Source: G963662985 sp963662985
GTDB taxonomy: Bacteria; Chloroflexota; Anaerolineae; Anaerolineales; UBA11579
Length of the DNA: 64,000 bases
Direction: 5' to 3'
Assembly: GCA_963662985.1 (NCBI GenBank)
Contig: OY760067.1
Coordinates: 1,798,001-1,862,000 of the forward strand
Of the stretch, positions 19,019 through 25,828 are shown one piece after another (the first letter of the stretch is position 1; each line of letters begins with the position of its first letter). A model generated the notes under the pieces. That model searched no databases and was not told the origin of the DNA. It saw nothing but the letters and a program-made list of their open reading frames with translations. The position numbers and the translations under genes were made by a program.

Positions 19019-19366
19019 TTAGTAGCGGAGTTGGTTGAATTCGTCCCAGACGGCGGTTTCGATGATGTTGGCGGCTTCGTCTAGTTCGAGGTCGATTTTG
19101 AGGTATTTGCTGACGAGAGTTTCAAGGTAGTCGATGGCGAAGGTTTTTTTATCTTCGATGAGGTAGGCGATGCCGGCTTGTTCGGCAGCACGCACGGCGA
19201 TGCCGGCAAACCAGAGGATTTGTTCGTAGAGTTGGGAATGTTTGGTTTGCAGGTCGGTGGTGGCTTTTTTCCAGAGGGTGATGAGCCAGCCAGCGAGGGC
19301 GGTGGCGGCTACGGGGGCGAGGGCGAGGAGGAGGGTGTTGAGAAAATCGGATAGGAATTGGTTCAT
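19019..19366 (-). CDS. Phage holin, LL-H-like family
   Basis: 115 aa from ATG 19366, preceded by AAAGGAGATC; a 20-residue longer frame lacks a ribosome site. One N-terminal transmembrane helix (FLNTLLLALAPVAATALAGWLITLW) is followed by a charged helix and the conserved AVRAAEQAG segment, then a region (AIDYLETLVSKYL) typical of LL-H holins (Phage_holin_6_1). Holins make membrane holes that release lytic enzymes; no endolysin gene is in the window. Transcription probably starts at the extended -10 near 19510. Confidence 0.75.
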   Translation of the reverse strand: MNQFLSDFLNTLLLALAPVAATALAGWLITLWKKATTDLQTKHSQLYEQILWFAGIAVRAAEQAGIAYLIEDKKTFAIDYLETLVSKYLKIDLELDEAANIIETAVWDEFNQLRY

Positions 19367-19410
19367 TTTGATCTCCTTTGTTAGGGGTGGGTGAGTGAGG
19401 GGGATTAAAT

Positions 19411-19452
19411 GAAAAATCCCGATCACTTTTATTTGATAAAAGCACCTCGGGA
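19411..19452 (-). terminator. Terminator-like hairpin in the holin leader
   Basis: Read on the minus strand, TCCCGA and TCGGGA enclose an inner CTTTTAT/ATAAAAG stem and are followed by TTTTTC. It lies between the presumed promoter and the holin start codon, so it could act as an attenuator. Confidence 0.55.
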
Positions 19453-19470
19453 TCTATGCGCCGGACAGGG

Positions 19471-19489
19471 ACCAAACCAAGGGTTTGGT
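19471..19489. repeat. Leader hairpin with 3-base loop
   Basis: ACCAAACC-AAG-GGTTTGGT is a perfect 8-bp stem, upstream of the attenuator-like hairpin in the holin leader. Confidence 0.6.
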
Positions 19490-19504
19490 AATTTGCTTGG
19501 GTAT

Positions 19505-19513
19505 ATTATAGCA
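19505..19513 (-). promoter_or_regulatory. Extended -10 promoter reading into the holin gene
   Basis: On the minus strand the sequence is TGCTATAAT, a perfect extended -10. The leader to the holin ATG would be about 130 nt and contains two hairpins. No clear -35 box. Confidence 0.55.
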
Positions 19514-19662
19514 CAAAAATTCTATAAAAAGACGCGAGTTTTTAGCTAAAGAAAATAGGTTTTTTAATAATTATTGATAAAAATATGGTGATTAAACATT
19601 GTTTTATTGCGCCTTCACTTATAATTAAAATAAATTAATTGCTAATAGAGAAGGAAATCAAG

Positions 19663-20172
19663 ATGAAAAAAATATTAGAATGGAAAACAGAGTTTTTTGA
19701 ACGGGAAAAAAATAAACCGATAATTTTATTGATAATAATACTCTCTTTTACTGTTTTATTTACTTTAAAAAGTATTGATATGGTAGAAAAAATATCATAT
19801 TCAATATTTGTTTTTTATGCAGCATTTGTAATATTTTGTGTATTATATTTTTGTAGAATTGTTGAAAAGTTATATAATAATCAAACTAAAAATTTATTTT
19901 TAATTTTCTTTGTTTTTATTTTATATTTATTGGTTTTAATTGATATTACTTTATATAAATTAAATGTTTTAACAGCAAGTATTATATCAATTATATTTAT
20001 TGGTATATTTATTTACTATTTTATAGAAAAATTAAATATATTAGAGTTTAAACATAGAATCTTTCTATTAATTTCTATAATTTATTTTCTGGTTTTTAAA
20101 TATACTGATATTAAAGAGTTTGAAATTATAGTATTTATATTTGAATTAATAAAAGACTTTATTTTCTTATAA
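19663..20172 (+). CDS. AT-rich hypothetical membrane protein
   Basis: 169 aa from ATG 19663, which has AAGGAA seven bases upstream; a TTG further up is rejected. About five hydrophobic segments (for example ILLIIILSFTVLFTL, LFLIFFVFILYLLVLI, ASIISIIFIGIFIYYF) make it an integral membrane protein. Composition is far more AT-rich than the phage block to its left. No family is recognised. Its 3' end overlaps the open frame of the truncated repeat gene on the other strand. Confidence 0.6.
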   Translation: MKKILEWKTEFFEREKNKPIILLIIILSFTVLFTLKSIDMVEKISYSIFVFYAAFVIFCVLYFCRIVEKLYNNQTKNLFLIFFVFILYLLVLIDITLYKLNVLTASIISIIFIGIFIYYFIEKLNILEFKHRIFLLISIIYFLVFKYTDIKEFEIIVFIFELIKDFIFL

Positions 20173-20440
20173 TTATCAGATTTAGATATAAAAAATACGA
20201 TTATTACTACCAAATTTAATCCTAATAAAGCAAGGTCGATGAGGCCGAATTGATCGGTGAAGGTGAGGATGAGGTTGGTGAGGAGGAAGATGGCGCTGGC
20301 GAGGGGGCGGAGGGGTTTGCGGAGGTCTAGGAAGGCGAGGAGGATGAAGAGCAGGCCGTTGATGAACATGAGGGCGGCGAGGATGCGGTAGGGGGGGATG
20401 AGCGGAATTAAAAATAAATTTGCAGATTGTGAAATAAGAA
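20082..20440 (-). pseudogene. 5'-truncated copy of the 114-aa membrane protein gene at 22452
   Basis: The segment reading YRILAALMFINGLLF through TFTDQFGL matches the intact protein at 22452-22796 almost residue for residue. Upstream of TPYR the match ends, and an AT-rich open frame without ATG continues (SANLFLIPLIPP). Downstream of QFGL the frame runs into a different hydrophobic tail (ALLGLNLVVIIVFFI) and overlaps the 3' end of the + strand gene. Translation from the internal ATG (codon at 20369) would give 95 aa, but no ribosome site is obvious. It looks like a recombination product with both ends replaced. Confidence 0.7.
20231..20397. repeat. Direct repeat, left copy (island flank)
   Basis: This GC-rich block of about 167 bp recurs at 22532-22698 in the same orientation with only a handful of differences. 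Both flanks of both copies are AT-rich and unrelated. The two copies enclose a glycosyltransferase and an FkbM methyltransferase gene. Confidence 0.88.
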
Positions 20441-20478
20441 GATATTTTATAGTTATAGTTTTAAATATTAAATCAAGG

Positions 20479-20484
20479 TATAAT
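20479..20484 (+). promoter_or_regulatory. TATAAT box immediately before the glycosyltransferase start
   Basis: TATAAT is followed by 7 bases and ATG 20492, the same spacing as at murJ (23832-23845). A transcript from it would start at or next to the start codon. No good -35 box. Confidence 0.45.
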
Positions 20485-20491
20485 GTTGGGG

Positions 20492-21400
20492 ATGAAAGAA
20501 TTTTTCTATTTTTTTCAAAGATTTACTAAAATAAAAAAGAAAATATTTGATGGATATAATTTATTAAGTGAAATTGTTTTAAATTTTACTTATAAATTTT
20601 ATTATCAAAAATTTTATAAACTTCATAAAAAAACGGGACTTACTGAAGAATATTATACAAATAGCCCTATAATAGTATCCATTACTTCTTTTCCAGCAAG
20701 GATCAATGAAGTTGCTGTTTGTATTGAAACAATTATGTCTCAAAAAATGAAACCAAATCGAATTATTTTATGGTTGGTTGAATCAGATTTTGATGATAAA
20801 AAAACATTACCTTTGCATTTAGAATATTTGAAAAAAAGAGGCCTTGAAGTTAAGTATTGTATAGATGATCTGCGTCCTCATAACAAATATTTTCATAGTT
20901 TAAAAGAAAACCCAGATTCTGTCATTATCACACTTGATGATGATTGTTATTATCCAAATTATACTCTTTCTAAATTAATTGAAGCACATATTAAAAATCC
21001 TAGAAATATTATTTGTAATAAATGTAGAAGAATTAATTTAGTAGATGAAATTATTCCACCTTATTTGGAATGGAAAAATGTGGAAGAAAAGGAAATTAGT
21101 TCATCATATGAATATTTACCCTTAGGGGTTGGGGGAGTATTATATCCTCCTAATTCTTTAGGTTCAAATATTTTGAATATAGATGATATAAAAAATCTTT
21201 GTCTATATAATGACGACCTTTGGTTAAAAACAAACTCTTTTTTGAATAAAACAATAGTTACTTTGACTGGAAATTTCCCAGTTACTTTGTTTACTATTGG
21301 AAAATCTCAAGAAGTGAAATTAAGTAAAAAGAATTGGCATGAAAATAGAAATGACACTATTATGAATGCATTAATGAACAAGTATAAAAAATTGTTTTAA
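20492..21400 (+). CDS. Glycosyltransferase (GT-A type, DDD motif)
   Basis: 302 aa from ATG 20492 (an ATG three codons upstream overlaps the -10 box). SPIIVSITSFPARINEV opens a GT-A fold, MSQKMKPNRIILWLVESDF and HNKYFHSLKENPDSVIITLDDDCYYP follow; the DDD is the metal and nucleotide-sugar binding site. SSYEYLPLGVGGVLYPP and LYNDDLWLKT are typical acceptor-side motifs. It probably adds a sugar to a surface polysaccharide or glycan; the sugar is unknown. Very AT-rich, likely horizontally acquired, and next to an FkbM methyltransferase that could modify the same glycan. Confidence 0.82.
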   Translation: MKEFFYFFQRFTKIKKKIFDGYNLLSEIVLNFTYKFYYQKFYKLHKKTGLTEEYYTNSPIIVSITSFPARINEVAVCIETIMSQKMKPNRIILWLVESDFDDKKTLPLHLEYLKKRGLEVKYCIDDLRPHNKYFHSLKENPDSVIITLDDDCYYPNYTLSKLIEAHIKNPRNIICNKCRRINLVDEIIPPYLEWKNVEEKEISSSYEYLPLGVGGVLYPPNSLGSNILNIDDIKNLCLYNDDLWLKTNSFLNKTIVTLTGNFPVTLFTIGKSQEVKLSKKNWHENRNDTIMNALMNKYKKLF

Positions 21401-21494
21401 TCATTTATTTCTTTAAAAATGGATGATAATAATTTTTTTATCAATGTTCACAAAATAATTTAGATAATAAAAATTTTTTTTTAGGAGAATATAA

Positions 21495-22391
21495 ATGATC
21501 GAAATGTTGAAAATTCGTTTACCAAATGGTGAATTATATAATAGGGTAAAGAATAGTTATAAGTTATATCATGCTGTAAAGAACCAACCAAAGTTGGATT
21601 ACATAGCCAAAGAAGCTTTTAAATATTATTTTGGAAAATATTTTAAAGGGAGTAAAAACACTCAATTTTCACATATTTTATTTCCTAATTTACTGATTAA
21701 CAATGAATATTATGATTTTGATATTATAAAAGTTCCAGCAGATGAATTGGGAAGTATGGTTAATTTATATGATATCGTTTTCCCTTATATTTTTTCAGAT
21801 TATATGGAATATTTAGAACCACTCCAATATGAAGGCTCTTACGAACAATACGGTGTGACAATTGATATAGATGATGTAGTCTTAGATTTTGGAGCAAATT
21901 TAGGGATGTTTACTGCAGTTGCAGCTAATAAAGGTGCAAAAGTTTATGCTTTTGAACCGGTGAAAAGCACAATCAAAGCTTTGGAAAAAACCATTGCAGT
22001 TAATAATATTGCAGAAAATACAATAATTGTAGATAAAGGTGTATCAAACAAAACAGAATCTGTTTTTATCAATATTAGTGAGTTTAGAAGTGTCAATTCA
22101 ATTGTTATGAATGAAGACTCAACTGAAAAAGAAGAGATTCAAGTAATTACTTTAGATGAGTTTATTGAAGAAACTCAATTAAAAAAATTAGATTTTATTA
22201 AAGCTGATATTGAAGGCGCTGAAAGATTGATGTTAGAAGGTGCCAAAAATACTTTGAAAAAATTTAAACCAAAGTTAGCAATTTGTACATATCATTTTCC
22301 AGATGACAAAGAAGTTTTGACAGATCTAATTTTATCAGCTAATCCTTCATATGAAATAAGTTATTCGAAAATGAAACTTTTTGCAAAGTAA
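21495..22391 (+). CDS. FkbM-family SAM-dependent methyltransferase
   Basis: 298 aa, with AGGAGAA upstream of the ATG. The SAM motif is VVLDFGANLGMFTAVAA with the acidic residue in AFEP; LDFIKADIEGAERLMLEGA is the hallmark second half of FkbM proteins. These enzymes often O-methylate sugars in surface glycans. About 130 N-terminal residues precede the methyltransferase domain. It lies 94 bp after the glycosyltransferase and shares its AT-rich composition; both sit between the direct repeats. Confidence 0.85.
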   Translation: MIEMLKIRLPNGELYNRVKNSYKLYHAVKNQPKLDYIAKEAFKYYFGKYFKGSKNTQFSHILFPNLLINNEYYDFDIIKVPADELGSMVNLYDIVFPYIFSDYMEYLEPLQYEGSYEQYGVTIDIDDVVLDFGANLGMFTAVAANKGAKVYAFEPVKSTIKALEKTIAVNNIAENTIIVDKGVSNKTESVFINISEFRSVNSIVMNEDSTEKEEIQVITLDEFIEETQLKKLDFIKADIEGAERLMLEGAKNTLKKFKPKLAICTYHFPDDKEVLTDLILSANPSYEISYSKMKLFAK

Positions 22392-22446
22392 TTATATTAC
22401 AATCATTCTTGTAATATGTGAATGAAAAAATAATTGATTATTTTTT

Positions 22447-22484
22447 AAACCTCATGAAATTATTTCATGAGGTTTTATTTTTCT
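22447..22484. terminator. Bidirectional terminator overlapping the 3' end of the 114-aa gene
   Basis: AACCTCATGAAA, loop TTAT, and its complement, flanked by T runs on both strands. The stem also encodes the last residues of the minus-strand membrane protein. Confidence 0.85.
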
Positions 22485-22796
22485 AAAGTTAAATATTAAT
22501 ATGAGGGTAATTAAATAAAATAAAAAGATAATTAGATCAACAAGGCCGAATTGGTCTGTGAAGGTGAGGATGAGGTTGGTGAGGAGGAAGATGGCGCTGG
22601 CGAGGGGACGGAGGGGTTTGCGGAGGTCTAGGAAGGCGAGGAGGATGAAGAGCAGGCCGTTGATGAACATGAGGGCGGCGAGGATGCGGTAGGGGGTGGT
22701 GGGATGGGTGATGAAGCGGGCGATGCTTCCGACGATCCAGAAGAGGGCGATGAGGAAGAGGAGGATTTGGTAGGCTTTGTGTAGTTTGGGTTTCAT
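22452..22796 (-). CDS. Small integral membrane protein (intact copy of the repeated gene)
   Basis: 114 aa, with AAGGAG before the ATG. Four hydrophobic helices are visible: ILLFLIALFWIVGSIARFI, AALMFINGLLFILLAFL, LASAIFLLTNLILTF and DLIIFLFYLITLILIF. The N-terminal two thirds are GC-rich and C/A-rich on the coding strand, while the last ~25 codons are AT-rich and differ from the copy at 20082, so the tail has probably been exchanged. The divergent AT-rich protein at 23263 shows a similar LTAFFWVINIIYYL start and may be a distant paralogue. No family recognised. Confidence 0.65.
   Translation of the reverse strand: MKPKLHKAYQILLFLIALFWIVGSIARFITHPTTPYRILAALMFINGLLFILLAFLDLRKPLRPLASAIFLLTNLILTFTDQFGLVDLIIFLFYLITLILIFNFRKIKPHEIIS
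22532..22698. repeat. Direct repeat, right copy (island flank)
   Basis: Second copy of the 20231-20397 block, at a constant offset of about 2301 bp. This copy lies inside an intact gene, so it is probably the source. Confidence 0.88.
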
Positions 22797-22809
22797 AGAG
22801 GCTCCTTGG

Positions 22810-22992
22810 TTAGAATGGGCGGTTGGTTTTTGAATTTTTTGTGTGGGTGTGTTGGTCGAGAAGTTGCTCGAGGGCGATGAAAAATTTCGCTTCGTAGAGT
22901 TGGTCCCAGTGGGGGTTGTTGAGGCCGGGGAGTTTTTCTAGGAGGGGGGCTAGGGTTGGGTACCATTTTTTTGCATTTTGTTTTTTATCCAT
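22810..22992 (-). CDS. Small protein, paralogue 1 of the MDKK-KWY pair
   Basis: 60 aa, soluble, with GAAAGAAC before the ATG. It starts MDKKQNAKKWYPTLAPLLEK and continues LPGLNNPHWD, closely matching the start of the neighbouring 66-aa protein (MDKK..KWY..L..L.E.LP...NP.WD). The C-terminus is different and basic. Two adjacent paralogues with a conserved N-terminus point to a real gene family. No function recognised. Confidence 0.6.
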   Translation of the reverse strand: MDKKQNAKKWYPTLAPLLEKLPGLNNPHWDQLYEAKFFIALEQLLDQHTHTKNSKTNRPF

Positions 22993-23009
22993 GAGGGTTC
23001 TTTCAGGGT

Positions 23010-23210
23010 TTAGAAGGGCATGTCTGCGTCGAAGTGGTAGTCGTCTCCGTCGTGATCGACTTCGATGTAGAGGCCGAGGATGCCTTCGAGGGCGGCGACC
23101 CAGCGGCGTCTTTGATCTTCGTCCCAGATGGGATTGTCAAAGTCGGGGAGTTCTTCGAAAAGGAATTCTAGTTTTTGGTACCATTTTTGGGTGTTTTCTT
23201 TTTTATCCAT
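23010..23210 (-). CDS. Small acidic protein, paralogue 2 of the MDKK-KWY pair
   Basis: 66 aa, with AAAGGATT before the ATG. The N-terminus MDKKENTQKWYQKLEFLFEE and LPDFDNPIWD parallel the neighbour. The C-terminal half is acidic (YIEVDHDGDDYHFDADMPF) and could bind a metal or a basic partner. It lies 17 bp upstream of paralogue 1, which it probably precedes in one transcript with the 114-aa membrane protein. Confidence 0.65.
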   Translation of the reverse strand: MDKKENTQKWYQKLEFLFEELPDFDNPIWDEDQRRRWVAALEGILGLYIEVDHDGDDYHFDADMPF

Positions 23211-23262
23211 TTTTTAATCCTTTTTATTTCTATTATAGGTTTTTTGCAAGGAATTGTGAAAT

Positions 23263-23757
23263 TTATCCTTTCTTAATTTGTTTATAGATATAAAAGATAA
23301 AAAGAAGAGAAAAGAAATTTAAAACAATAATAATGCTTTGAATAAAAGAAGTTTCAGTTGAAAGTTCTATAATAATTATTATTACTAAAAGATAAGGAAT
23401 TAATTTTATTTTGTGATAATTACATTTAATGAATTTACTTACTATAGATATCAATAAAATAATTGAAATAATAGCAAAATAACTAATAATGTCTTTAAAA
23501 GGTAATAGCATGTATATAAATATATTGAAATGCAAAAATAGAAAAAGCAAAGCTAGAATTAATTGTGTTTTATTATTTATTTTTATAAATGAAATAAGAA
23601 TAAATAGAATGGGATAAATGATACAAGAGAAATAATATACTCGTTCAGCTTTAGATAAATTTGACGATAAATAGTATATGATATTAATTACCCAAAAAAA
23701 AGCAGTTAAATTCATAAAAATTCTATAAAAATAAATATATTTCTTGTTTTCTTGCAT
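23263..23757 (-). CDS. AT-rich hypothetical membrane protein
   Basis: 164 aa with about five hydrophobic stretches (LTAFFWVINIIYYL, YYFSCIIYPILFILISFI, LILALLFLFLHFNIFIYML, IISYFAIISIILLISIV, LIPYLLVIIIIIEL). It resembles the 114-aa protein at 22452 in the order and phrasing of its first helices, but it is AT-rich and longer. It may be a diverged member of the same family. Function unknown. It ends 52 bp before the small paralogue pair on the same strand. Confidence 0.55.
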   Translation of the reverse strand: MQENKKYIYFYRIFMNLTAFFWVINIIYYLSSNLSKAERVYYFSCIIYPILFILISFIKINNKTQLILALLFLFLHFNIFIYMLLPFKDIISYFAIISIILLISIVSKFIKCNYHKIKLIPYLLVIIIIIELSTETSFIQSIIIVLNFFSLLFIFYIYKQIKKG

Positions 23758-23828
23758 GAATTACATCCCTTATTTACCTAATTATATTCAAACTTGCTGG
23801 TTTTGAGGAAATGAATTTAGTACTAGAC

Positions 23829-23837
23829 TGGTATAAT
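23829..23837 (+). promoter_or_regulatory. Extended -10 promoter giving a leaderless murJ transcript
   Basis: TGGTATAAT is a perfect extended -10. The TATAAT ends at 23837, seven bases before ATG 23845, so transcription would start at the start codon. There is no ribosome site between them. Confidence 0.65.
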
Positions 23838-23844
23838 GTGGGCT

Positions 23845-25518
23845 ATGAGTGAACAATTTGATGAATCCAATGTGATATTAAATGAAGGCGAAGGGGTGCC
23901 AGAGGAAATTTTGACGCAAGATGAAGCGGCTGTGGCGGGGGGTGCGGAGACGGCGAATCGCCAGATTGCACGCGGGGCTGTGGTGGTGATGGGGGCGTTT
24001 GTGTTGAGCGCTGTGTTGAGCTTGGTGCGTCAGGTTTTGTCTGGACAGACGTTTGGGGCTTCGGCGACGTTGGATGCTTTTTATTCGGCGATGCGGTTGG
24101 AAGAGATTTTGTTCAATTTGGTGGCGGGGGGCGCGTTGGCTTCGGCGTTTATTCCTACGTTGGCGGAGTTTTTGGAGAAGGATGATCGTAAGGGGGCGTG
24201 GCAATTGACCTCTGCGATTTTGAATTTGGTGACGATTGTGTTGGGCGTGGGGAGTGTGTTGATTGTGATTTTTGCGCCGTTTGTGGTGCGGCATGTGTTG
24301 GCGCCGGGATATGGGACGGAACAGCGAGCGTTGACGGTGGAATTGCTGCGGATTGTGATGTTGGCTCCGGCTATTTTTGGGGTTTCGGGGTTGTTGATGG
24401 GGGTGATGAATTCGCATCAGAAGTTTTTGTTGCCGGCTTTGGCGCCTTCGATGAATTGGATTGGGCAGATTATTGGGTTGGTGTTTTTGGTTCCTTCTAT
24501 GGGAATTTATGGTTTTGCGTGGGGGGCTGTTTTGGGGGCTGTGTTGCATTTGTTGGTGCAATTGCCGGGGGTGATTCGGTTGCGGGGGGCGAGATATTGG
24601 GCACGATTGGGCTTGAAGGACAAGGCTGTGCGACAGGTGGGGCGCTTGATGGGACCGCGCGTTTTGGGCGTGGCGATTGTGCAGTTGAATTTTTTGGTGA
24701 ATACGATGATTTCGTCTGGATTGAGCGAGGGGGCTTTGTCGGCGGTGACGTTGGGATTTGGGATTATGATGATGCCTCAGTTGGTGATTGCGCAGGGGAT
24801 TGCGATTGCGGCGTTGCCGACTTTTTCGGCTTTGGTGGCTCGGAATGAGTTGGATGAGATGCGAAGTTCGTTGGCGAGTGTGCTGCGGATGGTGGTGTTT
24901 TTGAGTGTGCCGGCGGCGGTGGGGCTGATTGTGTTGCGGGTGCCGATTGTGGCGATGGCGTTTGAACGGCAGAATTTTACGGCGGAGAATACGCAGATGG
25001 TGGCTTGGGCTTTGCTGTGGTATGCGGTGGGGTTGGTGAGCCATTCTTTGTTGGAGATTTTGTCGCGAGCGTTTTATGCGTTGCATGATACGAAGACGCC
25101 TGTGACGGTGGGGGTGATTGCGATGGGGTTGAATTTGGTGTTTAGTTTGATTTTCCCGGGGATGTTTGAAGGGATTGGTTGGTTGGCTTTAGGCGGTTTG
25201 GCGTTGGCGAATTCTTTGGCGACGACGATTGAGGTGGTTGTTTTGTTTGCGTTGATGCGACGTAAGCTGGGGGGGATGAAGGGCGGCCGGATTTTGAATG
25301 CTTTTTGGAAGGCGGCGATTGGCGCTTCTTGGATGACGGTGATTGTGTGGGGGTGGGGGCAGTTTTATGATGGGGAGAGTGTGTGGGCTTTTGGTTTGAT
25401 TGGGGTTGGATTGGGTGTGTTGATGTATGCGGTGATGATGTTTGTGTTGCGGGTGGATGAGGCTGGGGTTGTTTTGCGCGGTGTGATGGGGCGTGTGTTT
25501 AGGAGATGGGGAGAGTAG
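23845..25518 (+). CDS. murJ: Lipid II flippase MurJ (MviN family)
   Basis: 557 aa. An ATG nine bases upstream lies inside the -10 box, so 23845 is chosen. The protein has about 14 hydrophobic helices after a ~45-residue soluble lead. Typical MurJ segments are VLSLVRQVLSGQTFGASATLDAFYSA, the NLVAGGALASAFIPTLAEFL stretch, FGVSGLLMGVMNSHQKF, and SRAFYALHDTKTPV. MurJ flips the peptidoglycan precursor lipid II across the membrane. The coding strand is G/T-rich, with Gly/Val/Leu codons such as GGG and TTG, in contrast with the AT-rich island to its left. Single-gene unit with its own promoter and terminator. Confidence 0.92.
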   Translation: MSEQFDESNVILNEGEGVPEEILTQDEAAVAGGAETANRQIARGAVVVMGAFVLSAVLSLVRQVLSGQTFGASATLDAFYSAMRLEEILFNLVAGGALASAFIPTLAEFLEKDDRKGAWQLTSAILNLVTIVLGVGSVLIVIFAPFVVRHVLAPGYGTEQRALTVELLRIVMLAPAIFGVSGLLMGVMNSHQKFLLPALAPSMNWIGQIIGLVFLVPSMGIYGFAWGAVLGAVLHLLVQLPGVIRLRGARYWARLGLKDKAVRQVGRLMGPRVLGVAIVQLNFLVNTMISSGLSEGALSAVTLGFGIMMMPQLVIAQGIAIAALPTFSALVARNELDEMRSSLASVLRMVVFLSVPAAVGLIVLRVPIVAMAFERQNFTAENTQMVAWALLWYAVGLVSHSLLEILSRAFYALHDTKTPVTVGVIAMGLNLVFSLIFPGMFEGIGWLALGGLALANSLATTIEVVVLFALMRRKLGGMKGGRILNAFWKAAIGASWMTVIVWGWGQFYDGESVWAFGLIGVGLGVLMYAVMMFVLRVDEAGVVLRGVMGRVFRRWGE

Positions 25519-25543
25519 GTTGTTTTTCATTTTGATTTTGTGA

Positions 25544-25570
25544 GGCCATCTGAGAGGATGGTCTTTTTTT
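25544..25570 (+). terminator. Terminator after murJ
   Basis: GGCCATC-TGAGAG-GATGGTC followed by T7. Close variants of this hairpin occur after the sortase gene and beside both other leucine-rich-repeat 3' ends. Confidence 0.85.
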
Positions 25571-25578
25571 ATTTATTA

Positions 25579-25646
25579 TTAGCGTATGATTCCGGGGAGT
25601 GGATAGTCGTCACTGAAAGCAGTTTGGCGGATGTGTTTGATACAGG
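25579..25646 (-). pseudogene. Stray 3' end of a BspA-like leucine-rich repeat gene (remnant 1)
   Basis: On the minus strand the sequence reads IKHIRQTAFSDDYPLPGIIR and a stop, matching the last residues of the intact gene at 31179 (KRIRQTAFSDDLPLPEIIRQ). No upstream coding part remains. Confidence 0.8.
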
Positions 25647-25828
25647 CGGGTAGGATTGATGTTTGCTCGTCTTTTGGATGATGGAGTTGATTTGTTTGGG
25701 ATGCTAGATGTAGGATGTTTGCTTTTTGTGGGGATATGACTATACTTTAAAAGGTAAAAGGGTTATTGATTTTTTGGGTGTTTTTTTTGTATTCATTCTT
25801 TATTTTATGAGGGCTGGAGGAAAAGAAT
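25647..25828. other. Gene-free stretch before the sortase-fusion gene
   Basis: No ORF supported. GGAGG at 25816-25820 is the ribosome site of the next gene. Confidence 0.5.

Noticed and set aside
19440..19500. tRNA-like fold upstream of the holin gene
   Set aside because: It has hairpins but no cloverleaf, anticodon arm or TTC loop.
23878..25086. 402-codon open frame opposite murJ
   Set aside because: It is a His/Arg/Gln-rich shadow of the G/T-rich murJ coding strand.
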